From Lactobacillaceae bacterium (GTDB lineage: Bacteria; Bacillota; Bacilli; Lactobacillales; Lactobacillaceae), in contig JAITQG010000060.1 in NCBI GenBank assembly GCA_031289015.1, forward strand, positions 1-46,613: a stretch of DNA of 46,613 bases, written 5' to 3'. Below the pieces are notes generated by a model that ran no database searches, was not told where the DNA came from, and saw only the letters and a program-made list of their open reading frames with translations. Below, one piece after another: positions 15,327-22,464 of the stretch. The translations under genes and the position numbers were made by a program. Every line of letters begins with the position of its first letter. The first letter of the stretch is position 1.

Positions 15327-15791
15327 ATGACGGAGTTAATCCAAACTTATGCGGAACAAGTCGATACATTTTTAAATGACATTCGCTTGCTGTCTGATCA
15401 TCAACGTGAAGTTTTGTTGGGTGATAATGCACACGCCATCACATCGACGCAAGGGCATGTCTTGATGCTTTTGTCACAACATGGACCACAGACTAATTCG
15501 GAACTGGCGGGGGCCTTAGGGGTTACGCCAGCTGCCATTACCAAGGCGATGAAAAATTTGGCCGCGGAACCTGACAGCAAGGTGCTCCCCATTCAAGATG
15601 AAAATGATGGGCGCGTCGTTCGTTGGTCATTGACGGCATTAGGGATTTCATTAGCTTCAGCCCATGCCCAACAACATCGCGAAACACTTGCTGAGTACGC
15701 CGATTTATTTGCTGAGTTTACACCGGCCAATCAAGCGGCCATTAGCCAATTTTTAACGTTATTAAATACCCGTTTCACAAAGGAGAAATAA
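15327..15791 (+). CDS. adcR: Zinc-responsive MarR-family repressor AdcR
   Basis: A 154-residue MarR-type regulator. The central winged helix reads QGHVLMLLSQHGPQTNSELAGALGVTPAAITKAMKNL, close to pneumococcal AdcR. The wing includes DENDGRVVRWSLT, and the later SAHAQQHRETL carries the paired histidines expected of the zinc site. AdcR-Zn represses zinc uptake genes. Here it is first in the cluster adcR-A-C-B with one base between its stop and adcA. AAAGGA lies nine to ten bases before the ATG, inside the palindromic operator, so binding would also cover the leader. Confidence 0.9.
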   Translation: MTELIQTYAEQVDTFLNDIRLLSDHQREVLLGDNAHAITSTQGHVLMLLSQHGPQTNSELAGALGVTPAAITKAMKNLAAEPDSKVLPIQDENDGRVVRWSLTALGISLASAHAQQHRETLAEYADLFAEFTPANQAAISQFLTLLNTRFTKEK

Positions 15792-15792
15792 T

Positions 15793-16710
15793 ATGCTGAG
15801 CAACAAAGTACTTTCAAAATGGCTGCTGGTTATCCCAGCCGTTATTGTTATCGGTTTAATCGTCTTGGTTGTTGATCGGGGCGTGCAAAATAATCGGAAT
15901 CAAACGTTAACGAGTAGTCAAGGGATTACCGTGGTAGCTAGTTTGGATACCTATGGGGAAATGGCTAAAGCGGTTTTGGGCAAGCATGGCCAAGTGACTA
16001 GTATTCTCAATAAAGCAGATTTGGATCCACATGATTTTGAACCAACCGCTAGTACGGCTAAGGCCTACCAACAAGCAAATGTCATCATTTCAAATGGGGG
16101 TGGCTATGACGCTTGGAGCACTAAGTTTGCCAAGACCAATAAAACAGCTAAAGACATTAACGTGGCAAGTCTGTATAATTTCAAGGATGGCGATAATGAA
16201 CACTATTGGTACAAGCCATCGATTGCAAATAAGTTAACCGCTCAGTTGGTCAAGGATTACAGCGCTTTGTTACCTAAATATAAGGCGCAATTTAAACAAA
16301 ATGCGCGGGCTTATTTGACAAGTTTGAAGGCGTTAAATGTCAAACGGGCGGAAGTTGGTGCGTTACTCAAAGGCAAGACAATCATGGCAACTGAACCAGT
16401 TTTTAACAATGCATTGACTGGCTATACGGATGTTACGATTGCTGATCAGGCGTTTGCGTTAGCCGTGGATGAGGGTGAAGATCCCACTCCTAAGGCTGTG
16501 CGTGAATGGCAAACGTTGATTGACCAAGGTAAGGTCGCCGTGATTATTAATAACACACAAACTAGTGGCAAGATTGTCGAAAATGCCATTCAATATGCAA
16601 CTAAGCATAAGGTGCCAATTGTTGGAGTTACTGAGACTAAACCAGATGGCAAGACGTATGCTGAGTGGCAAATCGACCAATTAAATGAAATTGAGAAAGC
16701 GTTACGATAA
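15793..16710 (+). CDS. adcA: Zinc ABC transporter, substrate-binding protein
   Basis: A 305-residue cluster A-I (ZnuA/TroA-type) metal-binding protein. Metal-site motifs are DLDPHDFEPTAS (His ligand), NGGGYDAW, and the late VDEGEDPTPKAV and VAVIINNTQ, with the terminal VPIVGVTETKPDGKTYAEW. The N terminus is one long hydrophobic helix (LLVIPAVIVIGLIVLVV) without the lipobox cysteine usual for these proteins in Gram-positives, so it seems held by an uncleaved membrane helix. No histidine-rich loop is present. AAGGAG precedes the start. It is followed without a gap by the ATPase gene. Confidence 0.9.
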   Translation: MLSNKVLSKWLLVIPAVIVIGLIVLVVDRGVQNNRNQTLTSSQGITVVASLDTYGEMAKAVLGKHGQVTSILNKADLDPHDFEPTASTAKAYQQANVIISNGGGYDAWSTKFAKTNKTAKDINVASLYNFKDGDNEHYWYKPSIANKLTAQLVKDYSALLPKYKAQFKQNARAYLTSLKALNVKRAEVGALLKGKTIMATEPVFNNALTGYTDVTIADQAFALAVDEGEDPTPKAVREWQTLIDQGKVAVIINNTQTSGKIVENAIQYATKHKVPIVGVTETKPDGKTYAEWQIDQLNEIEKALR

Positions 16711-17388
16711 ATGACAGTATTGAGTGGGGAAAAGATTGGAATTAAGTTTTCAGAACGTTGGTTATACCACAACGTTGATTTTGTGTTGGCCAATCAACAC
16801 ACCTTAGCGCTAATTGGGGACAATGGGGTTGGGAAGACGACGTTGTTACGTGCGATTTTAGGTGATTTGCAACTAACGGAAGGCACAATTACCTGGCATA
16901 CCGACCATAAACGATTGGCGTACGTGCCCCAATATCGGCCAGACATGCAGGCCTTTCCGCTCCGGATTTGCGAATATGTTGGATTGAGCTTTGATACGGG
17001 GATCTTGCCTTGGTTGGCCAAAGACGAAAAAAAGTTATTACAACATATTATTGAAGATACCAATCTGACGGCAATTGCCAATAGCCGCATTGACACTGCT
17101 TCTGGTGGTGAACGGCAACGGGCCTATTTAGCCCAAGCCTTAGTACATCAACCAGATATTTTGATTTTAGATGAGGCCACGGCCAATTTAGATAACATGG
17201 CAAAATTTGAATTCATGGATGTTGTTAAGCATTATCAATCGCATCACGACCTCACGATTATCATGGTTAGTCACGATTTGGATATTATTCAACAATACGC
17301 CGATGATTATTTGCTGTTGTCTGATGAAGGTGGCGAAACTGGCGTGGTTGCACAATTGGATGTCAATCGGTTGAAAGTAGGGGATTAA
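16711..17388 (+). CDS. adcC: Zinc ABC transporter, ATP-binding protein
   Basis: A 225-residue ABC ATPase with Walker A GDNGVGKTTLL (about 36-46), Q-loop region AYVPQYRPD, signature ASGGERQRAYLAQ and Walker B ILILDEATANLDN, then the H-loop VSHDLD. It begins directly after the adcA stop and precedes the permease, the usual zinc/manganese importer order. Metal identity as zinc rests on the adcR gene and its operator. Confidence 0.93.
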   Translation: MTVLSGEKIGIKFSERWLYHNVDFVLANQHTLALIGDNGVGKTTLLRAILGDLQLTEGTITWHTDHKRLAYVPQYRPDMQAFPLRICEYVGLSFDTGILPWLAKDEKKLLQHIIEDTNLTAIANSRIDTASGGERQRAYLAQALVHQPDILILDEATANLDNMAKFEFMDVVKHYQSHHDLTIIMVSHDLDIIQQYADDYLLLSDEGGETGVVAQLDVNRLKVGD

Positions 17389-17392
17389 GGGC

Positions 17393-18178
17393 ATGTTTAG
17401 TTATACATTTATGCAAAACGCCTACTTGGTTGGCACGTTAATCGCCATTGTGAGTGGGTTTGTGGGCGTCTTTACGGTTGCCAGGCGCATGTCATTTTTT
17501 GCCCATACGTTGAGTGAAATTGGCTTTGCGGGCGCCTCATTTGGTTTGTTTATGAATTGGTCGCCGTTGCTGGGAATGTTGTTGTTTACCATTTTGGCAG
17601 CGATTTCGATTGGTCAACTCGGGTTACAAGAAAAACGGTCAGAATCAGTGATTTCTGCGGTTAGTGCCGTTGCCATTGGGTTAGGGATTGCGTTTTTGGC
17701 CCTGTCACAAAAAAATGCTAGCGCGGCCACGGGGATTTTATTTGGATCGATCTTTAGTATCAGCCAAGAAAATGTCTGGGAAGTCTTATTATTAGCACTT
17801 TTGGTCTTGGTGGTTGGTTTGTGGTTGTTTAGGCCATTGCGCCATTTTGCCTTTGACTTTAGCTCGGCCGTATTTAGTTTGAAACATGTTTTGTTAGTTG
17901 AAATGCTGTTCTTGGTCCTAATGGCCACAACAGTCGCAGTTTCAGCCCAAGTGGTGGGCTCGTTATTGATCTTCATCCTAATGATTTTGCCGGCCTCCGC
18001 TGCCATGCGCTGGGGGCGAACCGTTTGGCAAATGATTGGCTTGGCGATTGGGTTTGCCTTGATCGGTGTGTGGGTGGCCTTAGCATTGGCTTACTATACT
18101 AACGTGCCGGTGAGTTTTTACATCGCGATCATTGAAGCCGGCATCTATTTTGCCAGCTTGGTAAACGTTAAGAAGTGA
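17393..18178 (+). CDS. adcB: Zinc ABC transporter, permease
   Basis: A 261-residue ABC-3 family permease with about seven to eight membrane segments. It contains the typical NAYLVGTLIAIVSGFVGVFTVARRMSFFAHTLSEIGFAGASFG segment that contacts the ATPase, and VVGSLLIFILMILPASAAM near the C terminus. GGGGA lies eight bases before ATG 17393. It completes the adcRACB operon and is followed by a terminator. Confidence 0.93.
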   Translation: MFSYTFMQNAYLVGTLIAIVSGFVGVFTVARRMSFFAHTLSEIGFAGASFGLFMNWSPLLGMLLFTILAAISIGQLGLQEKRSESVISAVSAVAIGLGIAFLALSQKNASAATGILFGSIFSISQENVWEVLLLALLVLVVGLWLFRPLRHFAFDFSSAVFSLKHVLLVEMLFLVLMATTVAVSAQVVGSLLIFILMILPASAAMRWGRTVWQMIGLAIGFALIGVWVALALAYYTNVPVSFYIAIIEAGIYFASLVNVKK

Positions 18179-18192
18179 AATTAGAATAAACG

Positions 18193-18223
18193 ACATCTGG
18201 ATTGTGAAATTCAGGTGTTTTTT
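18193..18223 (+). terminator. Terminator of the adc operon
   Basis: ACATCTGGATT (18193-18203) pairs, with two G-T wobbles, with AATTCAGGTGT (18208-18218), followed by T residues to 18223. Confidence 0.85.
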
Positions 18224-18360
18224 GTTAGGTTAATTGCCATAACGAGAGCGGATAGTTGCTCACAAGCCTGAGAATACGGTATAGTTACGATAGATAGTAT
18301 ATTACATAGAAAAATTAGAAAATTACATAGTTATATTAACTGTAATGCGGGGGACGTGTT

Positions 18361-19698
18361 ATGAATGCATTATTAGCGTCAATTATTTTACTCGTATTTT
18401 TATTTTCCACGACCGCCTTCTTTGTCGCTTCAGACTTTGCCATTGCCAACGTCCGACCGACAGCTTTGGAAGCATACGCAGATGGTATAAAAGTACATAC
18501 ACGAGGCATTAAAGATGCTTTAAAAATTGTTGAAAATTTATCTACATATTTATCAACGGCGCAAATTGGCATTACGGCTGGCACCATTTCAATTGGGTGG
18601 GTGGGCGAAGACGCGATTGAGCATCTATTCACGCATATTGGCCACGCTGACAAATTGGAACAAGACCATATTTTAGCGATGGTCACGGTGCTTGCTTTGA
18701 TCGTGCTGACCATTATTGAAGTGGTGATGACTGAAATCTTGCCGAAAAATATTGTGCTGGAAAAGCCGGTCAAAATGCTGATTGCGATTGCACCAGCCAT
18801 TTGTGTGGTCCATCGGATTATCAGACCGCTCGTCTGGTTCTTAGATACCTTAGCTAAGCCCGTTTTGGCATTGTTTCGTTCGACACCAGTTGAACGCCAT
18901 AAACAAGCCTATGATGTGGCCGAAATTTTGCGCATCTCAAATCGCGTTTCTAATCGTGGTGGGATGCCAGTGGAAAATCATTTGTTTGCGCAACGAGCGT
19001 TTGCCTTGGGAAATACTAAGGCGTTGGATATTATGATTCCACGTACCGCTTTGGTCGTTTTTGATCAAAACACGACTGCCCAAGAAGCTTTGAAAAAATA
19101 TTTTGAAACCCATTTTACTAGGTTTCCGGTGGTTGCCGGCAGTGACAAAGACAAGATTATAGGTTATGTGTACCATTTTGATGTCGTCCGGCACGCCCAC
19201 GTGGATCCGGAGATGCCAGTTCATAAATTTATGCGGCATATCCCATCGATTCCAGCCAATGATAATCTTTTAGTCGTGTATAAAAAAATGAAAACTGCCA
19301 GCGCGCCTTTGATGGTCGTCATCGATGATTTTGGTGGGACAGCAGGGTTGATTACAAACACGCAAATCTACGAACAATTATTTGATCGCATCGATACTAG
19401 GCAAACCGCCGATGCCGTGCAATTAGTTGAAAAATTAGGGATGGATAAAGCGGGGGTTATGCATTATCAAATCCCAGGTGAAATGTCCGTACATAAATTT
19501 GAACTAACCTTCAACACGAGTTTCTTACATAATTCAGAATTATCAATGTCGAGCTTAATTTTGGCTCATGCCGGTGATATCACGCCTCAGCAAACATTGG
19601 AAATGAATCAGTTTACATTTAGGCCAATTAAGATGACCGATTCATTTATTGAAAGCATTGACGTGGCTATGGAGCATGTCATGTATGAAAGTGATTAA
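18361..19698 (+). CDS. CNNM/HlyC-CorC family membrane protein with CBS domains
   Basis: A 445-residue protein with the N-terminal CNNM (DUF21) transmembrane domain: a first helix IILLVFLFSTTAFFVASDFAIANVRPTALE, then STAQIGITAGTISIGWVGEDAI and IEVVMTEILPKNIVLEKP. A cytosolic CBS pair follows (ALDIMIPRTALVVFD, IGYVYHFDVV, VVYKKMKTASAPLMVVIDDFGGTAGLI). The C-terminal CorC_HlyC domain ends with FIESIDVAMEH. Members are linked to Mg2+ efflux or metal homeostasis; the old name haemolysin is misleading. A GGGGGA ribosome-binding site precedes the ATG, and the gene is monocistronic, ending at a bidirectional terminator. Confidence 0.88.
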   Translation: MNALLASIILLVFLFSTTAFFVASDFAIANVRPTALEAYADGIKVHTRGIKDALKIVENLSTYLSTAQIGITAGTISIGWVGEDAIEHLFTHIGHADKLEQDHILAMVTVLALIVLTIIEVVMTEILPKNIVLEKPVKMLIAIAPAICVVHRIIRPLVWFLDTLAKPVLALFRSTPVERHKQAYDVAEILRISNRVSNRGGMPVENHLFAQRAFALGNTKALDIMIPRTALVVFDQNTTAQEALKKYFETHFTRFPVVAGSDKDKIIGYVYHFDVVRHAHVDPEMPVHKFMRHIPSIPANDNLLVVYKKMKTASAPLMVVIDDFGGTAGLITNTQIYEQLFDRIDTRQTADAVQLVEKLGMDKAGVMHYQIPGEMSVHKFELTFNTSFLHNSELSMSSLILAHAGDITPQQTLEMNQFTFRPIKMTDSFIESIDVAMEHVMYESD

Positions 19699-19699
19699 G

Positions 19700-19739
19700 A
19701 AAAAACGGTAATTGGTATTTAAACCAATCATCGTTTTTT
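19700..19739. terminator. Bidirectional terminator between CNNM gene and thioesterase gene
   Basis: AAAAAACG...ATTGGT (19700-19716) pairs with ACCAAT...CGTTTTTT (19723-19739). A-run and T-run on the two sides serve the two convergent genes. Confidence 0.88.
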
Positions 19740-19746
19740 GCGTTAA

Positions 19747-20244
19747 CTATTCAACTTGAATTGCCGTGGTTAGTGCTTTATCCGCAAGTCTGACAACATC
19801 GCGCTGCTGCTTGCGTTTAGCATAACTAGCCACCAATTGGGCTTGTTCGTGCGTATCAGTGAGTAATTGGGTATCGACGTTAGTGAATTCCGCAGCTTGC
19901 ACCACAAATGTAGTAAAGGCATAAAAACCTAAAAAGCGTTCGCCAGTTTGTAAATCTTCCCCAATAATTTTAGTGAAGACCTCAATTGAGCGTTTGCCAA
20001 TCCCAGTCACGTACGATTCAACACTCATGGCATGGCGTAAATCAAATGGCTGTAAAAAATTGATGTGATCGATTGTTCCAGTGACGACGGTTTGCCGAGC
20101 CGCGCGCATCGCTGAAACTGAGGCGCTACTGTCGACTAATGATAAGATTTGGCCACCAAAGACAGTGTGATGTTCATTTAAATCTGGAACCATAACTCGA
20201 TGATTTAAAATCACCAAGCTTGCATTAATGTGCATTTCTGACAT
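19747..20244 (-). CDS. Acyl-CoA thioesterase, hotdog fold
   Basis: A 165-residue single-hotdog thioesterase of the YciA/BfiT group. The motif HHTVFGGQILSLVDSSASVSAMRA gives the central helix with its catalytic Asp. TVVTGTIDHINFLQPFDLRHAMSVESYVTGIGKRSIEVFTKI and FLGFYAFTTFVV match the beta sheet. The chosen start (complement of 20242-20244) has AGGA nine bases upstream and gives MSEMHINAS; the longer frame adds 13 residues without support. It probably hydrolyses medium- or long-chain acyl-CoA in the cytosol. It is divergent from the ferrochelatase gene. Confidence 0.88.
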   Translation of the reverse strand: MSEMHINASLVILNHRVMVPDLNEHHTVFGGQILSLVDSSASVSAMRAARQTVVTGTIDHINFLQPFDLRHAMSVESYVTGIGKRSIEVFTKIIGEDLQTGERFLGFYAFTTFVVQAAEFTNVDTQLLTDTHEQAQLVASYAKRKQQRDVVRLADKALTTAIQVE

Positions 20245-20268
20245 GATAAGCCGTCCTTTTATTTGAAT

Positions 20269-20282
20269 TGATAATAATATCA
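20269..20282. promoter_or_regulatory. Palindrome between thioesterase and ferrochelatase genes
   Basis: TGATA (20269-20273), ATAA, TATCA (20278-20282), inside GAATTGATAATAATATCATT. It is similar to, but one base shorter than, the 7-1-7 Fur-family consensus TGATAATnATTATCA, so the assignment is tentative. Confidence 0.35.
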
Positions 20283-20353
20283 TTTTACCCTAATCTAAAT
20301 TACAGATACAATGAAATTAACTATTAAGAAAATGAAGTAGGAGGTCATTAGGG

Positions 20354-21304
20354 ATGAAAGGCTTGTTAATCGTTAATTTAGGGACGCCAAAATCGCCGAC
20401 CACCACCGATGTGCAGGCGTATTTGCAAGAGTTTTTAGGTGATCCTAATGTGATTCAAATGCCAAAGTGGTTGTGGCAGCCATTGCTCAAGCAGATGATT
20501 TTGCCAAAACGGGCCCCGCGCTCAGCAAAACTCTACCAAAGCGTGTGGACTGAGCATGGTTCGCCGTTAGCGTATTACACCGCACAACAAACTCAGCAAG
20601 CACAGGCTCTCTTGCCTGATTGGGACGTCCAATACGCCATGACCTACCAAGAACCCAACATTCGCCAAACGATGCAGGAGATGGCTGCTAGGGGCGTTGA
20701 TGAGCTAGTCGTGATTCCGTTGTTTCCACAATTCACCTATACGGCAACGCAATCGATTATCGACCAGGTAGCGTCCGTTGATTTACCAATACGCGTGCAG
20801 GTGGTTCATGAGTATTGGCAAAATCCAGCTTACTTGCAGGGCGTGGCGGATTTGATGCAAGCTAAATTAAACCAAGCTAAGTATGATCAAGTGATTTTTA
20901 GTTTTCATGGGATTCCCCAGTCATATGCCAAAAAGGGCGATCCCTATCCTGAGCATGTGGCCGGCACATTGGCTGAATTACGGGCACGCACTCATTTGGA
21001 TGCACAAAACAGTTTACTGGCCTTTCAATCCAAATTTGGTCCGGCGCCTTGGTTGAAACCAGCCTTGATTGACACTTTGGCAGGCTTACCCAAGCAAGGG
21101 GTCAAAAGCGTGTTGGTGACCACGCCAGGCTTTGTGGTGGATTGCTTGGAGACTTTGGATGAGATTCATGGATTAAATCGCCAAACATTTATGGATAATG
21201 GTGGGGAACGCTTTGACGTCGTGCCACCATTTAACGCTTCGTTAGTGTTGACCAATTTATTGGTAGATTTGGCGACAAACGCGCTTTCGGGTAAGAAATC
21301 GTGA
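20354..21304 (+). CDS. hemH: Ferrochelatase (coproporphyrin type)
   Basis: A 316-residue chelatase inserting Fe2+ into the porphyrin. Family marks are the start KGLLIVNLGTPKSP, EFLGDPNVIQMP, HGSPLAYYT, the motif IFSFHGIPQSYAKKGDPYP with the metal-binding His, and TTPGFVVDCLETLDEIHG with the conserved Glu. In Firmicutes the substrate is usually coproporphyrin III (CpfC). No other haem synthesis gene is in the window, and many lactic acid bacteria keep an orphan ferrochelatase. It could work on porphyrin taken up from outside or in reverse; that part is inference. Confidence 0.93.
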   Translation: MKGLLIVNLGTPKSPTTTDVQAYLQEFLGDPNVIQMPKWLWQPLLKQMILPKRAPRSAKLYQSVWTEHGSPLAYYTAQQTQQAQALLPDWDVQYAMTYQEPNIRQTMQEMAARGVDELVVIPLFPQFTYTATQSIIDQVASVDLPIRVQVVHEYWQNPAYLQGVADLMQAKLNQAKYDQVIFSFHGIPQSYAKKGDPYPEHVAGTLAELRARTHLDAQNSLLAFQSKFGPAPWLKPALIDTLAGLPKQGVKSVLVTTPGFVVDCLETLDEIHGLNRQTFMDNGGERFDVVPPFNASLVLTNLLVDLATNALSGKKS

Positions 21305-21332
21305 GCGAATTGTAAAAATCACGTTAGATACA

Positions 21333-21361
21333 TTGAAACTCAACAACAATACCGGTAAACT
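21333..21361 (+). promoter_or_regulatory. Probable promoter of the DUF1831 gene
   Basis: TTGAAA (21333-21338), 17 bp, TAAACT (21356-21361), about 20 bases ahead of the ribosome-binding site AGGAG. Confidence 0.45.
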
Positions 21362-21391
21362 AAACCTATTAAACAAATCAGGAGAATGCAC

Positions 21392-21733
21392 ATGGCTTTT
21401 GAACAAACTGTAAAAGTGGCTGGTGATAACGTCACATACCTATTTAATTCAGAATTAAAAAAATATGCGTTGATGGATACTGGTTTTATCCAAAATAATG
21501 CCGGTGCCTACATCATGCAACGGGCCTTGGAACCAAACAAGGGCTTGGAAAAGTCAATCAAGCTCAAGGTGGCTGTCGACAAAGATATCACTGGGGTTAA
21601 GATCAAGACGGTTAATCCATCCGGGAATGACACAGTTAATATCTTTAAGAATGAAAATCCTGAATTAGTTGAATTATATCGGTTCTACCTCAATGAATTG
21701 GTCGAACGCGGTATTTTAACCGAAACAGTCTAA
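21392..21733 (+). CDS. DUF1831 family protein
   Basis: A 113-residue protein matching the pattern of the Lactobacillales-restricted DUF1831 family: MAFEQTVKVAGDNVTYLFN, KYALMDTGFIQNNAGAYIMQRALEP, then a strand KLKVAVDKDITGVKIKTV and the ending NIFKNENPELVELYRFYLNELVERGIL. The function of the family is not established. ATG 21392 has AGGAG seven bases upstream; the ATG at 21386 is one base from it and unlikely. It has its own promoter and terminator, so it seems to be a single-gene unit. Confidence 0.82.
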   Translation: MAFEQTVKVAGDNVTYLFNSELKKYALMDTGFIQNNAGAYIMQRALEPNKGLEKSIKLKVAVDKDITGVKIKTVNPSGNDTVNIFKNENPELVELYRFYLNELVERGILTETV

Positions 21734-21738
21734 TTAAT

Positions 21739-21762
21739 AATCCTCAGCGATGGGGATTTTTT
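21739..21762 (+). terminator. Terminator after the DUF1831 gene
   Basis: AATCCTC (21739-21745) pairs, with one wobble, with GGGGATT (21752-21758), followed by Ts to 21762. Confidence 0.75.
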
Positions 21763-21785
21763 AATTAATTAATTCTAAAACTGAC

Positions 21786-21831
21786 TTGATTTGTAATAGT
21801 AAATGCTGTTACAATTATCTCAATCTAACGG
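21786..21831 (+). promoter_or_regulatory. nrdH promoter with inverted nrd motif at the start site
   Basis: TTGATT (21786-21791), 18 bp, TACAAT (21810-21815). The nrd motif lies on the opposite strand (CCGTTAGATTGA, complement of 21820-21831), over the expected transcription start. Confidence 0.6.
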
Positions 21832-21888
21832 AGAGTTACTTTAAGTAAGTATTCGTTTCTTAATTTTTTAGTATCGGAGAATATAAAT

Positions 21889-22149
21889 ATGGCAGCGATT
21901 GTTACCCCAGGCACAGGTTCACACGTAACGGTTTATCACAAGAACGGGTGTGTGCAATGTATGATGACCATGAAGCAATTTGATCAAATGGGCGTTGAAT
22001 ACGATGAAATCAACATCGACAACGAACCAGAATATGCTGAAATGCTAAAAACTGAAGGCTATATGCAAGCTCCAGTTATCAAGATTGATAACGGTGCTAC
22101 TGACGCATGGACGGGGTTCCGTTTGGACAAGATTCGTGGCTTGAACTAA
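21889..22149 (+). CDS. nrdH: NrdH-redoxin
   Basis: An 86-residue glutaredoxin-like protein with thioredoxin-like activity that re-reduces NrdE. The redox motif is CVQC in HKNGCVQCMMTMK. The family C-terminal block DAWTGFRLDKIRGL is present, as is the cis-Pro strand QAPVIKID. It has about ten extra N-terminal residues (MAAIVTPGTG). It is not linked to nrdEF but lies beside the anaerobic reductase genes, with its own promoter and terminator. Confidence 0.93.
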   Translation: MAAIVTPGTGSHVTVYHKNGCVQCMMTMKQFDQMGVEYDEINIDNEPEYAEMLKTEGYMQAPVIKIDNGATDAWTGFRLDKIRGLN

Positions 22150-22169
22150 AATTGCATACAAAACCTATA

Positions 22170-22204
22170 AAAAACTCCAATCTACGTATTAGATTGGAGT
22201 TTTT
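22170..22204 (+). terminator. Terminator after nrdH
   Basis: AAAAACTCCAATCTA (22170-22184) is an exact inverted copy of TAGATTGGAGTTTTT (22190-22204) around the loop CGTAT. Confidence 0.93.
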
Positions 22205-22464
22205 TGTCAAGTAATATCACAAAAAGTTAGCTATGAAAAAGTAATATTTCATTTACATAGCAACATGTACCAAAGATTACATTTACCTAAATTGAACCTA
22301 GGCATAGCAAGGGTTTAGCCGATGTTCACAAATTGTTCGAATTTGGATAATTTATTTATTGAGCGATGTCATGTATAGTATTTTATACAGCCAATCTAAC
22401 AATCCGTTAGATTCAATAACGAAATAATTCTACTGATTAATTTATGAATCAAGAGGTACATAAT
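22205..22464 (+). promoter_or_regulatory. nrdD upstream region with two stacked palindromes
   Basis: This 260-bp stretch has no gene. Close to nrdD are TGTATA-GTATTT-TATACA (22372-22389) and then AATCTAAC (22393-22400), aatcc, GTTAGATT (22406-22413), which is the palindromic form of the nrd motif. A third, weaker inverted repeat GCTATG/CATAGC starts near 22230. The -10 box is probably among the TATA-like sequences at 22374-22389, but the -35 is unclear. Confidence 0.55.

Noticed and set aside
22330..22350. tRNA-like GTTCGAAT sequence
   Set aside because: No acceptor or anticodon stem can be formed around it.
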